Shown piece after piece: positions 1 to 4,443 of a stretch of 6,055 bases of DNA. The DNA is from Blastocatellia bacterium. GTDB lineage: Bacteria > Acidobacteriota > Blastocatellia > Pyrinomonadales > Pyrinomonadaceae. The position numbers were made by a program, and so were the translations under genes. The notes under the pieces were generated by a model. It was not told the origin of the DNA, did no database searches, and saw nothing but the letters and a program-made list of their open reading frames with translations. The stretch covers positions 1 through 6,055 of the forward strand of contig JACDAY010000273.1 of assembly GCA_013695195.1 (NCBI GenBank). The letters are read 5' to 3'. Position 1 is the stretch's first letter. Each line of letters begins with the position of its first letter.

Positions 1-2
1 GC

Positions 3-485
3 GAAAAGGTCGGCACAAAGGAATTTGCCGAAGCCGTGACGAAGCGCATCGGTCAAAAACCTGAAACCTTAAAACCGGTAACCTATACTGCAAACGTCGT
101 GGACTCAGATCCGAAACCGATCTACTCGACGCCCGCTTCGCAAAAGAAAGAGCTCGTCGGCGTCGATATTTTCCTCGACTGGTGGAAAGGCTCGTTCTAC
201 GGCGTCGCGAACGAATTAGGTGCATTGGTCGAAGCGGTAAACGGCGACGGCCTCAAACTCCAAACCATCGCCAACCGAGGCGTCAAGGTCTATCCCGAAG
301 GCTTCTCCGACACCTTCACCGTCGATCACTGGCGCTGCCGCTTCGTCGCGGAAAACGGCGAAGGAACCATAGTTTCGAAATCGCAAATCATTTCACTCCT
401 TCAGCGTTTCGAGGCTGCCAGATTGGACGTTATCAAAACGGAAAACCTGTATAATTTTGACGGCAGCCGCGGTTATTCGGCCTAA
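3..485 (+). CDS. icd: Isocitrate dehydrogenase (NADP type, Thermus-like), C-terminal part only
   Basis: This is the 3' end of a gene that begins before the window; about 160 codons are visible and the stop is TAA at 483-485. Isocitrate dehydrogenase oxidatively decarboxylates isocitrate to 2-oxoglutarate in the TCA cycle, in the cytoplasm. The visible part matches the C-terminal extension found in the roughly 500-residue Thermus thermophilus type enzyme and absent from the shorter E. coli type. Landmarks are GVDIFLDW, IANRGVKVYPEG, TVDHWRCRF and a terminal ENLYNFDG, which parallel GVDVFVE, ISNRGTQVYP, VDHYRCRF and EKLQEFDG in Thermus. The catalytic and substrate-binding residues lie upstream and cannot be checked. 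NADP rather than NAD specificity is assumed from the Thermus relative. The same gene family reappears as a broken internal fragment at 2185-2496. Family assignment is secure. Confidence 0.92.
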   Translation, partial: EKVGTKEFAEAVTKRIGQKPETLKPVTYTANVVDSDPKPIYSTPASQKKELVGVDIFLDWWKGSFYGVANELGALVEAVNGDGLKLQTIANRGVKVYPEGFSDTFTVDHWRCRFVAENGEGTIVSKSQIISLLQRFEAARLDVIKTENLYNFDGSRGYSA

Positions 486-491
486 TTCAAA

Positions 492-673
492 GTTTGGTCA
501 GACAGTCGCTGCAACGCTCCGCGAAAACCCGAAGTTGCCGAAATCTTGACAGATATGATAAGCTCGCCGAGCTTCCGCTCGACAAGCGTTGGAGACGGAA
601 GATCACGAGCTTATCAGTTGCAAGCGGACGGAACTTTCGGTTTTTCGCTCGTGGCATCGTCTCTCTGCCAAAC
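492..673. repeat. Long imperfect palindrome (inverted repeat) downstream of icd
   Basis: The left and right halves of this 182-bp stretch are imperfect reverse complements about a centre near 586. The best inner arms are an 11-bp perfect pair, TGATAAGCTCG at 556-566 and CGAGCTTATCA at 606-616. Inside them CTTCCG (572-577) pairs with CGGAAG (596-601). Further out GCGAAAA (521-527) pairs with TTTTCGC (642-648), CCGAA (529-533) with TTCGG (636-640), and GTTTGG (492-497) with CCAAAC (668-673). The offsets drift by only a few bases across the whole length, so this is one continuous fold with small bulges. It starts seven bases after the icd stop. It could be a MITE-like element, a structured RNA or 3' UTR, or a terminator without a U-tract. 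No transposase is nearby, and no target duplication was recognised. Confidence 0.65.
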
Positions 674-727
674 ATTTCGTTGGAGCGGAACGCTCAAAGC
701 CGTGTCCGTTCAACTCTGATGTTAGCT
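667..727 (+). other. attC-like integron recombination site (candidate)
   Basis: The 61 bases follow the attC layout of R'', spacer, L'', loop, L', spacer, R'. R'' is GCCAAAC (667-673; consensus RYYYAAC, one mismatch). A 5-base spacer ATTTC follows. L'' is GTTGGAGCGGA (679-689) and L' is TCCGTTCAAC (705-714). They pair except for one extra base directly after GTT in L'' and one G-T pair. A 6-base spacer TCTGAT precedes R' beginning GTTAG (721-725). In the classical aadA7 attC the two spacers are also 5 and 6 bases, and its single extra L'' base lies at the same position. Weak points are that R'' and R' pair imperfectly, R' reads GTTAGCT rather than GTTRRRY, and no integrase gene is visible. 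If real, the following gene (756 onward) would begin a cassette. Its left end overlaps the palindrome. Confidence 0.45.
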
Positions 728-755
728 GCTTCTTTAATAATTAACTGGAGGAAAT

Positions 756-1271
756 ATGATTAAAAAATTAACAATTTTTGTAGTAAGCATTGTTATTATC
801 GGTTTTACTGTCTTTGCTTTTAGCGGGCAAATAAACTTTCCCGTTACAAGTTCGGCACAAAGTAATTCGCCTGAAGTGCCGGATAATATTGCCTATCACC
901 ATTTATTTCGGCACGTCGCCGCTTTTAAGACCCGAGCCGACGAACTTGAGCGACAAGGCAGAAATGCCGCAGGTTTTCGCGGCTTTTTCAAACGCAAAGC
1001 AAACTTGAGCGACGGCGAAGCGCTAATACTGGAGCAGTTAGCAATGCAATGTGCGCTTGAAATCAAAGCGATTGATGAAAGAGCCAAACCGATTATTCTA
1101 GCCTATCGAGCGCAGTATCCAAATGGACAAGTTCCGCACAACCCGCCTTCGGTGAAGAATTGTTCAGGCGTTTTCAGGAATTTGTCAAAAACAAAATCGC
1201 GCGGAATGTTAACCCGATTTACCCGGAACCATAATTTACCGCTTTCGCCTTTGGGCTGCTTTCTGAAATAG
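756..1271 (+). CDS. Small secreted hypothetical protein with frameshifted C-terminus
   Basis: This 171-residue reading frame opens with a clear signal peptide or N-terminal anchor: MIKK, then a hydrophobic stretch to about residue 23 (FVVSIVIIGFTVFAF). A strong Shine-Dalgarno GGAGG (747-751) four bases upstream fixes the start. Residues about 45-125 form a charged, probably helical region (NIAYHHLFRHVAAFK, ADELERQGRNAAGF, LSDGEALILEQLAMQCALEIKAI, shown here in pieces). It is followed by AYRAQYPNGQVPH. I do not recognise a function. After about residue 128 the protein turns into low-quality sequence (SVKNCSGVFRNLSK), while frame +2 carries a sensible helical C-terminus ending at 1234. The gene is therefore probably broken by a small indel or deletion near 1130-1147. 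It is more AT-rich than icd. The frameshifted stop (1269-1271) touches the ribosome-binding site of the next gene, ten bases before its ATG. Confidence 0.6.
   Translation: MIKKLTIFVVSIVIIGFTVFAFSGQINFPVTSSAQSNSPEVPDNIAYHHLFRHVAAFKTRADELERQGRNAAGFRGFFKRKANLSDGEALILEQLAMQCALEIKAIDERAKPIILAYRAQYPNGQVPHNPPSVKNCSGVFRNLSKTKSRGMLTRFTRNHNLPLSPLGCFLK
1148..1234 (+). pseudogene. Displaced C-terminal reading frame of the preceding gene
   Basis: Read in the frame starting at 1148, this segment gives FGEELFRRFQEFVKNK, then IARNVNPIYPEP and a TAA at 1232-1234. It is amphipathic, basic-acidic and helix-like. It continues the style of the upstream protein far better than the annotated frame does at the same place. 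I infer that it is the original C-terminus, separated from its N-terminus by a net shift of one frame. A single-base indel is the simplest cause. A larger frame-breaking deletion of the linker after QVPH is also possible. Corrected, the protein would be about 158-160 residues. Confidence 0.5.
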
Positions 1272-1280
1272 GAGAATAGA

Positions 1281-2132
1281 ATGAAATACTCGACTCTTTT
1301 TCGTTTTGTTATTATGTTTGCCTTTGTTTGCCTGATTAAGGCGGCGGCAGCGGCGCAAGAGGTTGGTTCTAACGATCAGATAGAAGTTTTGCTTAAACAG
1401 ATGAAAGCGGCTGATTGGGAAACGCGAAGCTCGGCTTTTTATAAATTGTTAGATTTGAGTTTTGGAGGCAAATCTAACGGACAAACGTGGCAAATTCCTG
1501 AGGTATTAGCTAAATTTTCAAGAAATCATCCAAACAATGCGGATGAAATAAACACAACGCTTATTGGGCTTCTTGAAATGGAAAATAATCTTGTGCGTGA
1601 ACAGGATAAAAAGTTTGAGCTAACAGGTGAAACATTAACCGAGGAATACACTAATTACTATGGAGATTTGATCGCTACAGTAGCCGGTTTGAAAGATTCA
1701 CGCTCGGTTACAGCACTTGTCGGCGCGATGAATACCGGCAATATGGCGACAAAAGCTCTCGCCGAGTTAGCTCCCTTTTCGATTGATATAGTTGCAAAAA
1801 AAGTTGGCAGTGATGATTCGCTGACAAGAGATGCTGCGACGATCGTGCTTTCGCAAATGCTGGAAACGGCAAACATCAATCGTCTGGAAACGGCAATTCC
1901 CGGTTCACGAGAGAAGATTAAGAACTTACTTATAAAAAAGGCTAAAGATGCAGATTATAATGTAAGGCTTTCAGCAATTAACGGTCTTGCGAAATTGCAG
2001 GATGTCGATGCCGTCAAGGTTTTGGAAGAGGTTTCTCAAAACGATCCGTATCAGTCGGTCAAAGGCGGAACGGTATCGTATCCGCTAAGAGAGGCAGCTA
2101 AAGGGCATTTGGGTCGAATGAAGCGAAATTGA
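1281..2132 (+). CDS. Secreted HEAT-like repeat protein
   Basis: The 283-residue protein starts with a signal peptide: MKYSTLFRF, a hydrophobic core to about residue 19, and an alanine-rich cleavage region KAAAAAQ near residues 20-26. It is probably exported. The mature part is rich in paired helices of HEAT/PBS-lyase type, for example IEVLLKQMKAADWETRSSA near the N-terminus, LIATVAGLKDSRSVTALVGA in the middle, and ADYNVRLSAINGLAKL and DAVKVLEEVSQND near the C-terminus. Such repeats usually form protein-binding solenoids; no catalytic motif is visible, so the partner is unknown. Start choice is supported by AGGAG at 1270-1274 with a six-base spacer. It follows the secreted hypothetical gene closely, so the two probably share a transcript. 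Base composition is noticeably lower in GC than in icd or the pur genes, a possible sign of transfer. The fold class is fairly certain; a specific function cannot be given. Confidence 0.8.
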   Translation: MKYSTLFRFVIMFAFVCLIKAAAAAQEVGSNDQIEVLLKQMKAADWETRSSAFYKLLDLSFGGKSNGQTWQIPEVLAKFSRNHPNNADEINTTLIGLLEMENNLVREQDKKFELTGETLTEEYTNYYGDLIATVAGLKDSRSVTALVGAMNTGNMATKALAELAPFSIDIVAKKVGSDDSLTRDAATIVLSQMLETANINRLETAIPGSREKIKNLLIKKAKDADYNVRLSAINGLAKLQDVDAVKVLEEVSQNDPYQSVKGGTVSYPLREAAKGHLGRMKRN

Positions 2133-2159
2133 ATTGTGGCGAGCGGCGGCGAATACAAT

Positions 2160-2208
2160 AACGGCATCGGAAAGCCATCACGCTACGCTCGGGCTTTATG
2201 CAAATGTT
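2160..2208. repeat. Hairpin at the left breakpoint of the icd fragment
   Basis: AAC (2160-2162), GCAT (2164-2167) and AAAGCC (2171-2176) on the left pair with GGCTTT (2192-2197), ATGC (2198-2201) and GTT (2206-2208) on the right. There is a 3-base bulge CGG on the left arm and a short unpaired spacer on each side. The right arm is icd coding sequence (LGLYANV). The left arm has no icd similarity in frame and looks like an inverted partial copy of the right arm. This is the kind of palindrome that template switching leaves at a rearrangement junction. It also loosely resembles an attC fold, but lacks consensus core bases. Confidence 0.4.
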
Positions 2209-2496
2209 CGTCCGTGCGTTTCTTATCATCCGTTCGTTCGCACAAAACATCCGGTGATGGATGTTGTTATCGTCCGCGAAAACGAGGAGGATACGTATGC
2301 AGGGATCGAATACCGCCAGACGGATCAGGTTGAGGAATGTTTAAAGCTGATCTCGCGTCCCGGCTCCGAAAAGATCGTTCGTTACGCATTTGAATACGCA
2401 AAGAAATTCAACCGCAAAAAGGTAACCTGTTTTATAAAGGACAATATTATGAAGCAGACTGACGGCCTCTTTCACCGCGTTTTCGACGAGAAGGGA
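2185..2496 (+). pseudogene. Decayed internal fragment of a second isocitrate dehydrogenase gene
   Basis: About 104 codons, running from TLGLYANVRPC to VFDEKG, align with the middle of Thermus-type isocitrate dehydrogenase, roughly residues 107-215. Recognisable blocks are YANVRP, VVIVRENEED, YAGIEYRQTD, LKLISRPGSEKIVRYAFE and KDNIMK. They include substrate-site arginines, the catalytic tyrosine of the YAGIE motif and the lysine preceding DNIMK. The N-terminal third, the rest of the catalytic domain and the C-terminal extension are all missing, so it cannot be an active enzyme. Likely degenerate substitutions include DTYAG where DLYAG or DIYAG is usual, and CFIKDN where CFTKDN is usual. The upstream end joins a hairpin (2160-2208). 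Downstream the similarity stops abruptly before INYGYDQW. It lies about 1.7 kb from the 3' end of the icd gene in this window. The frame stays open into the antitoxin gene, from a weak TTG at 2134, so a chimeric product is conceivable but unlikely. Confidence 0.85.
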
Positions 2497-2497
2497 A

Positions 2498-2526
2498 TTA
2501 ACTATGGGTATGACCAATGGTATTAC
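2498..2526 (+). promoter_or_regulatory. Possible promoter for the toxin-antitoxin module
   Basis: TTAACT (2498-2503) and TATTAC (2521-2526) each match four of six sigma-70 consensus bases, with an ideal 17-base spacer. They lie immediately after the icd fragment ends and just before the antitoxin ATG at 2533. Transcription from here would start on or next to the ATG, giving a leaderless message. That fits the lack of a clear Shine-Dalgarno before the antitoxin. The evidence is positional and the boxes are imperfect. Confidence 0.3.
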
Positions 2527-2532
2527 TATTTT

Positions 2533-2775
2533 ATGAGCGTCGCAAAAGTAACGATTTCTATCGAATCAGGCTTGCTCAAGAAGGTTGACTATCTCGTTAA
2601 AGAGCGTGTTTTCTCTAATCGCAGCCAAGCTATTCAGTCTGCCGTCGCCGAAAAGGTTTCGCGTTTGGACAGAAATCGTCTGGCGCGTGAATGCGCCAAG
2701 TTGAACAAGGCGGAAGAACAATCGTTGGCTGATTTGGGCTTGGCATCTGAGGTCGGAGAATGGCTCGAATACTAA
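2533..2775 (+). CDS. Ribbon-helix-helix antitoxin (MazE/CopG-like) of a MazEF-type module
   Basis: This is an 80-residue protein if started at the ATG at 2533. The N-terminus (VAKVTISIESGLLKKVDYLV, then SNRSQAIQSAVAEKV) has the strand-helix-helix pattern of CopG/RHH DNA-binding antitoxins: a beta strand that contacts operator DNA, then two helices with the S.RS.AI turn. The C-terminus (LNKAEEQSLADLGL...GEWLEY) is acidic and ends in W-x-E-Y, as is common for antitoxins paired with MazF toxins, where this tail occupies the toxin active site. It would neutralise the downstream toxin and repress its own operon. The stop overlaps the toxin start by 16 bases, indicating translational coupling. There is no clear Shine-Dalgarno. 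The frame extends upstream through the icd fragment, but domain homology starts at about this Met. Confidence 0.85.
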   Translation: MSVAKVTISIESGLLKKVDYLVKERVFSNRSQAIQSAVAEKVSRLDRNRLARECAKLNKAEEQSLADLGLASEVGEWLEY

Positions 2776-3098
2776 GAGGCGACATTGTCCGGGCGAATCT
2801 TGACCCAACGCTTGGACACGAACAATCCGGTTCTCGTCCCGTTCTTATTTTAAGTCAAGACGTTTTTAATGACCGCTCGGGGACAGTTATTGCCGTTGTC
2901 TTAACCAGCCAGCAACCCAAAGCGAGTTTTCCATTGACGTTTGAACTTTCCGACCAAACTCTGCCAAAGAAATCATGGGTTAAAATCAGCCAGATTCGCG
3001 TGTTGTCAACTCAGCGGTTAGGGAAGAAAATCGGGAAAGCGTCGGAGGAAGAACTGGAAGTTGTTATTGAAGGTCTGAATGAAATCATCGGGGCGTAA
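2760..3098 (+). CDS. mazF: MazF/PemK-family toxin, sequence-specific endoribonuclease
   Basis: The 112-residue product has normal length for this family of small SH3-barrel-like toxins, which cleave mRNA at short single-stranded motifs and arrest growth when not bound by antitoxin. Diagnostic blocks are RGDIVRANLDPTLGHEQSG (residues 6-24), SRPVLILS (25-32), the VLTSQ segment (47-51) and FPLTFELSD. R26 and T49 lie where the catalytic arginine and threonine of E. coli MazF are expected, so the toxin looks intact. The C-terminal helix (SEEELEVVIEGLNEIIG) is also typical. The ATG sits inside the antitoxin gene, 16 bases before its end; GAGG at 2749-2752, seven bases upstream, supports this start. 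The gene order antitoxin then toxin, with overlap, is standard for type II modules. The cleavage motif cannot be read from sequence. Confidence 0.93.
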   Translation: MARILRGDIVRANLDPTLGHEQSGSRPVLILSQDVFNDRSGTVIAVVLTSQQPKASFPLTFELSDQTLPKKSWVKISQIRVLSTQRLGKKIGKASEEELEVVIEGLNEIIGA

Positions 3099-3135
3099 TC
3101 AAATTCGATCGTTCGATGCTTTTTTGTGAATAAAG

Positions 3136-3141
3136 TATAAT
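3136..3141 (+). promoter_or_regulatory. Consensus -10 box, probably giving a leaderless transcript
   Basis: A perfect TATAAT ends eight bases before the ATG of the next gene (3150), so transcription would begin at or within a base or two of the start codon. No Shine-Dalgarno is present between them, which agrees with leaderless initiation. The -35 region is weak: TTCGAT at 3112-3117 is the nearest candidate, with an 18-base spacer. The TATAAT lies just after the toxin gene, in the only AT-rich non-coding gap in this part of the window. It would uncouple the DUF4160/DUF2442 locus from the toxin operon. Confidence 0.5.
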
Positions 3142-3149
3142 GATCGAAT

Positions 3150-3632
3150 ATGCCGACGGTGTTGAGATATGAAGCATATCGCATCTACTTTTACAGTCAC
3201 GAACCGAATGAACCGCCGCACGTTCATATTGACCGTGATAATCTGTCAGCTAAATTTTGGTTGAATCCTGTTTCTTTAGCGCGTAATCGCGGGTTTAGCT
3301 CACGAGAGTTGAGGCTGGTTGAAAGGACTGTGCGAGAAAATCGGCAAATTTATTGGAGGCTTGGAATGGGTATTTTTGCATTGGCGACGGATGAGCGAGT
3401 CGCGGAAGTAAACACAACCGAAGATGAATTAAGCGTCCGCTTGATGGACGGCAGAACGATCAGTGTGCCGCTGGTTTGGTATCCGCGTCTTTTGAACGCG
3501 ACCGAAGAACAAAGAAAGAACTGGCGGATTAGCGGCGGTGGGTACGGTATTCATTGGGAGGATCTGGACGAAGATTTAAACACCGAAGGGTTGCTGCGCG
3601 GTGCGCCCGCGCCAAGTCCGTCAACCGCTTAA
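3150..3632 (+). CDS. DUF4160-DUF2442 fusion, probably two genes joined by a frameshift
   Basis: As read, this is one 160-residue protein with two known domains of unknown function. Residues 1-66 are DUF4160, with the signature FYSHEPNEPPHVHIDRD at 14-30. Residues about 75-150 are DUF2442, with DGRTISVPLVWYPRLL (100-115), a conserved NWRISGGGYGIHW and a terminal EDLNTEGLLRG. The two domains are usually encoded by separate adjacent genes, which suggests they act together. A toxin-antitoxin-like role has been suggested from gene neighbourhood only. DUF4160 proteins typically end in LLEAWN-Y-F. That ending is present here, but in frame +2 (3353-3394). Restoring one T in the run at 3349-3351 would return it to frame and separate the genes, with DUF2442 then starting near ATG 3366. 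The locus may therefore be a true fusion, a decayed pair or a sequence error. The start at 3150 follows a TATAAT box; there is no Shine-Dalgarno. It lies just after the MazF gene. Confidence 0.8.
   Translation: MPTVLRYEAYRIYFYSHEPNEPPHVHIDRDNLSAKFWLNPVSLARNRGFSSRELRLVERTVRENRQIYWRLGMGIFALATDERVAEVNTTEDELSVRLMDGRTISVPLVWYPRLLNATEEQRKNWRISGGGYGIHWEDLDEDLNTEGLLRGAPAPSPSTA
3353..3394 (+). pseudogene. Out-of-frame C-terminus of the DUF4160 domain
   Basis: This frame encodes LEAWNGYFCIGDG followed by TGA (3392-3394). LEAWN-YF is the usual ending of DUF4160 proteins, whereas the main frame reads the atypical YWRLGMGIFA here. A single missing T in the short T-run just upstream explains the displacement. 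In the repaired arrangement the DUF4160 gene would end at 3394 and overlap the DUF2442 start (ATG 3366) by about 29 bases, a normal overlap for paired genes. Confidence 0.6.
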
Positions 3633-3695
3633 GTCTTTTGAGCCGATACACGTACCGAACAAGCGTGAAAACGAGCAGTGGCTTTCTTTTCAAAT

Positions 3696-3752
3696 TGTCG
3701 TTAACTTTTTTGGCCCGCGTCAACCTGCGATTAAGCTTACTCTGTCGTTAAC
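3696..3752 (+). repeat. 10-bp direct repeat upstream of the thioredoxin-like gene
   Basis: TGTCGTTAAC occurs twice, at 3696-3705 and 3743-3752, 47 bases apart start to start, in the 129-base gap between the DUF2442 domain and the next gene. The second copy ends nine bases before the ATG at 3762. GTTAAC is itself palindromic. The copies could be regulator-binding sites, but the element is short and the evidence is only the exact repetition. Apart from this, I see no convincing promoter or terminator in the gap. Confidence 0.3.
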
Positions 3753-3761
3753 ACTACACGA

Positions 3762-4442
3762 ATGCTCACCGAATTAAAATTCAGTTTTGCCCTAGCTTTT
3801 TTTCTTGCTTCCTTGACATTCGCGGCGGTCGGACAGGTCTCCGTTCAGCAAAGTCCTGCTCCGGCTCCGGCAGGTAAGACGATCCTGCGCGATTCTGACG
3901 GCAATACAATTACTAACAACGAATTCGTCGATATCAGGATGGCGAATTTTCACTATCCCGACGCAACGCGGATGAAAACGCTCGATGACGGAACGGTTGA
4001 GTTCAGGCTGCAAAAGGTTCCGCAGGAGGGGATGAATCTCCCTGACTTTTCGGCCCGGAAAATTGACGGGACGCCATTGGCGGCCTCTGATCTTAGTGGT
4101 AAAGTTGTCGTTCTGAACTTTTGGTTTATCGGATGTCCGGTATGTTTTTCCGAAATGCCTAAGCTGAATGCTCTGGCCGCAAAATTTGTTGGAAACGAAA
4201 ATGTGGTTTTCGTCGCAATGACTGCCGATCCCGCCGGTTCGGTTAAGAAATTCCTGGCCCGGGAAAAATTCGATTATCAAATGATAGGCGATGCCAAGCC
4301 TGTACTTAAAATGTTCGGATTCTCCGGCTATCCCAAAAATATTGTCATAAGCAAAGAAGGCAGGATCGTCTATTGGCGAAGCACGATCAAGGCGTGGGAC
4401 AAGTTCGAATCAGTGATTCAGGCGGAATTAAATAAGAAATAA
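3762..4442 (+). CDS. Secreted TlpA/ResA-like thioredoxin-fold redox protein
   Basis: The 226-residue protein begins with a signal peptide: a hydrophobic stretch FALAFFLASLTFAAVG at about residues 9-24, probably cleaved near there. A Pro/Ala-rich linker follows. The thioredoxin domain covers about residues 90-225, opening with MNLPDFSARKIDGTPLAASD and GKVVVLNFWFIGCPVC. The redox motif is C125-P-V-C128, and the conserved cis-proline is P191 (GYPKNIVI). Such proteins reduce or shuffle disulfides, or reduce cytochrome c apoproteins, outside the cytoplasmic membrane. WFIGCPVC departs from the common WATWCxPC form but keeps both cysteines, so it should be active. About 65 residues between signal and domain show no known motif. 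No Shine-Dalgarno precedes the ATG. The stop is one base before the purE start, suggesting co-transcription although no functional link is evident. Confidence 0.85.
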   Translation: MLTELKFSFALAFFLASLTFAAVGQVSVQQSPAPAPAGKTILRDSDGNTITNNEFVDIRMANFHYPDATRMKTLDDGTVEFRLQKVPQEGMNLPDFSARKIDGTPLAASDLSGKVVVLNFWFIGCPVCFSEMPKLNALAAKFVGNENVVFVAMTADPAGSVKKFLAREKFDYQMIGDAKPVLKMFGFSGYPKNIVISKEGRIVYWRSTIKAWDKFESVIQAELNKK

Positions 4443-4443
4443 A

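Noticed and set aside
487..675. A 62-codon minus-strand frame
   Set aside because: It covers the same palindrome in the opposite direction; openness on both strands follows from the self-complementary sequence rather than from coding.
494..763. An 89-codon open frame on the plus strand after icd
   Set aside because: It runs through the long palindrome and the attC-like site, has an arginine-rich composition typical of non-coding translation, lacks a ribosome-binding site, and overlaps the well-supported start at 756.
2151..2214. A second attC site after the HEAT-repeat gene, closing a cassette
   Set aside because: A hairpin flanked by AAC and GTT exists, but the outer cores do not fit RYYYAAC/GTTRRRY and its right half is ordinary icd coding sequence; treated as a breakpoint hairpin instead.
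2136..2333. A 65-codon plus-strand frame starting with GTG
   Set aside because: It is a shadow of the icd fragment, whose frame carries clear homology over the same bases.
3105..3125. Possible rho-independent terminator after mazF (short stem followed by six Ts)
   Set aside because: The T-run is present but the stem is only four base pairs in either possible pairing and is not GC-rich, so it is not convincing as an intrinsic terminator.
3792..4280. A 162-codon minus-strand frame
   Set aside because: It lies wholly antisense to the thioredoxin-like gene, which has a signal peptide, CXXC motif and cis-proline; the antisense product shows no recognisable domain.
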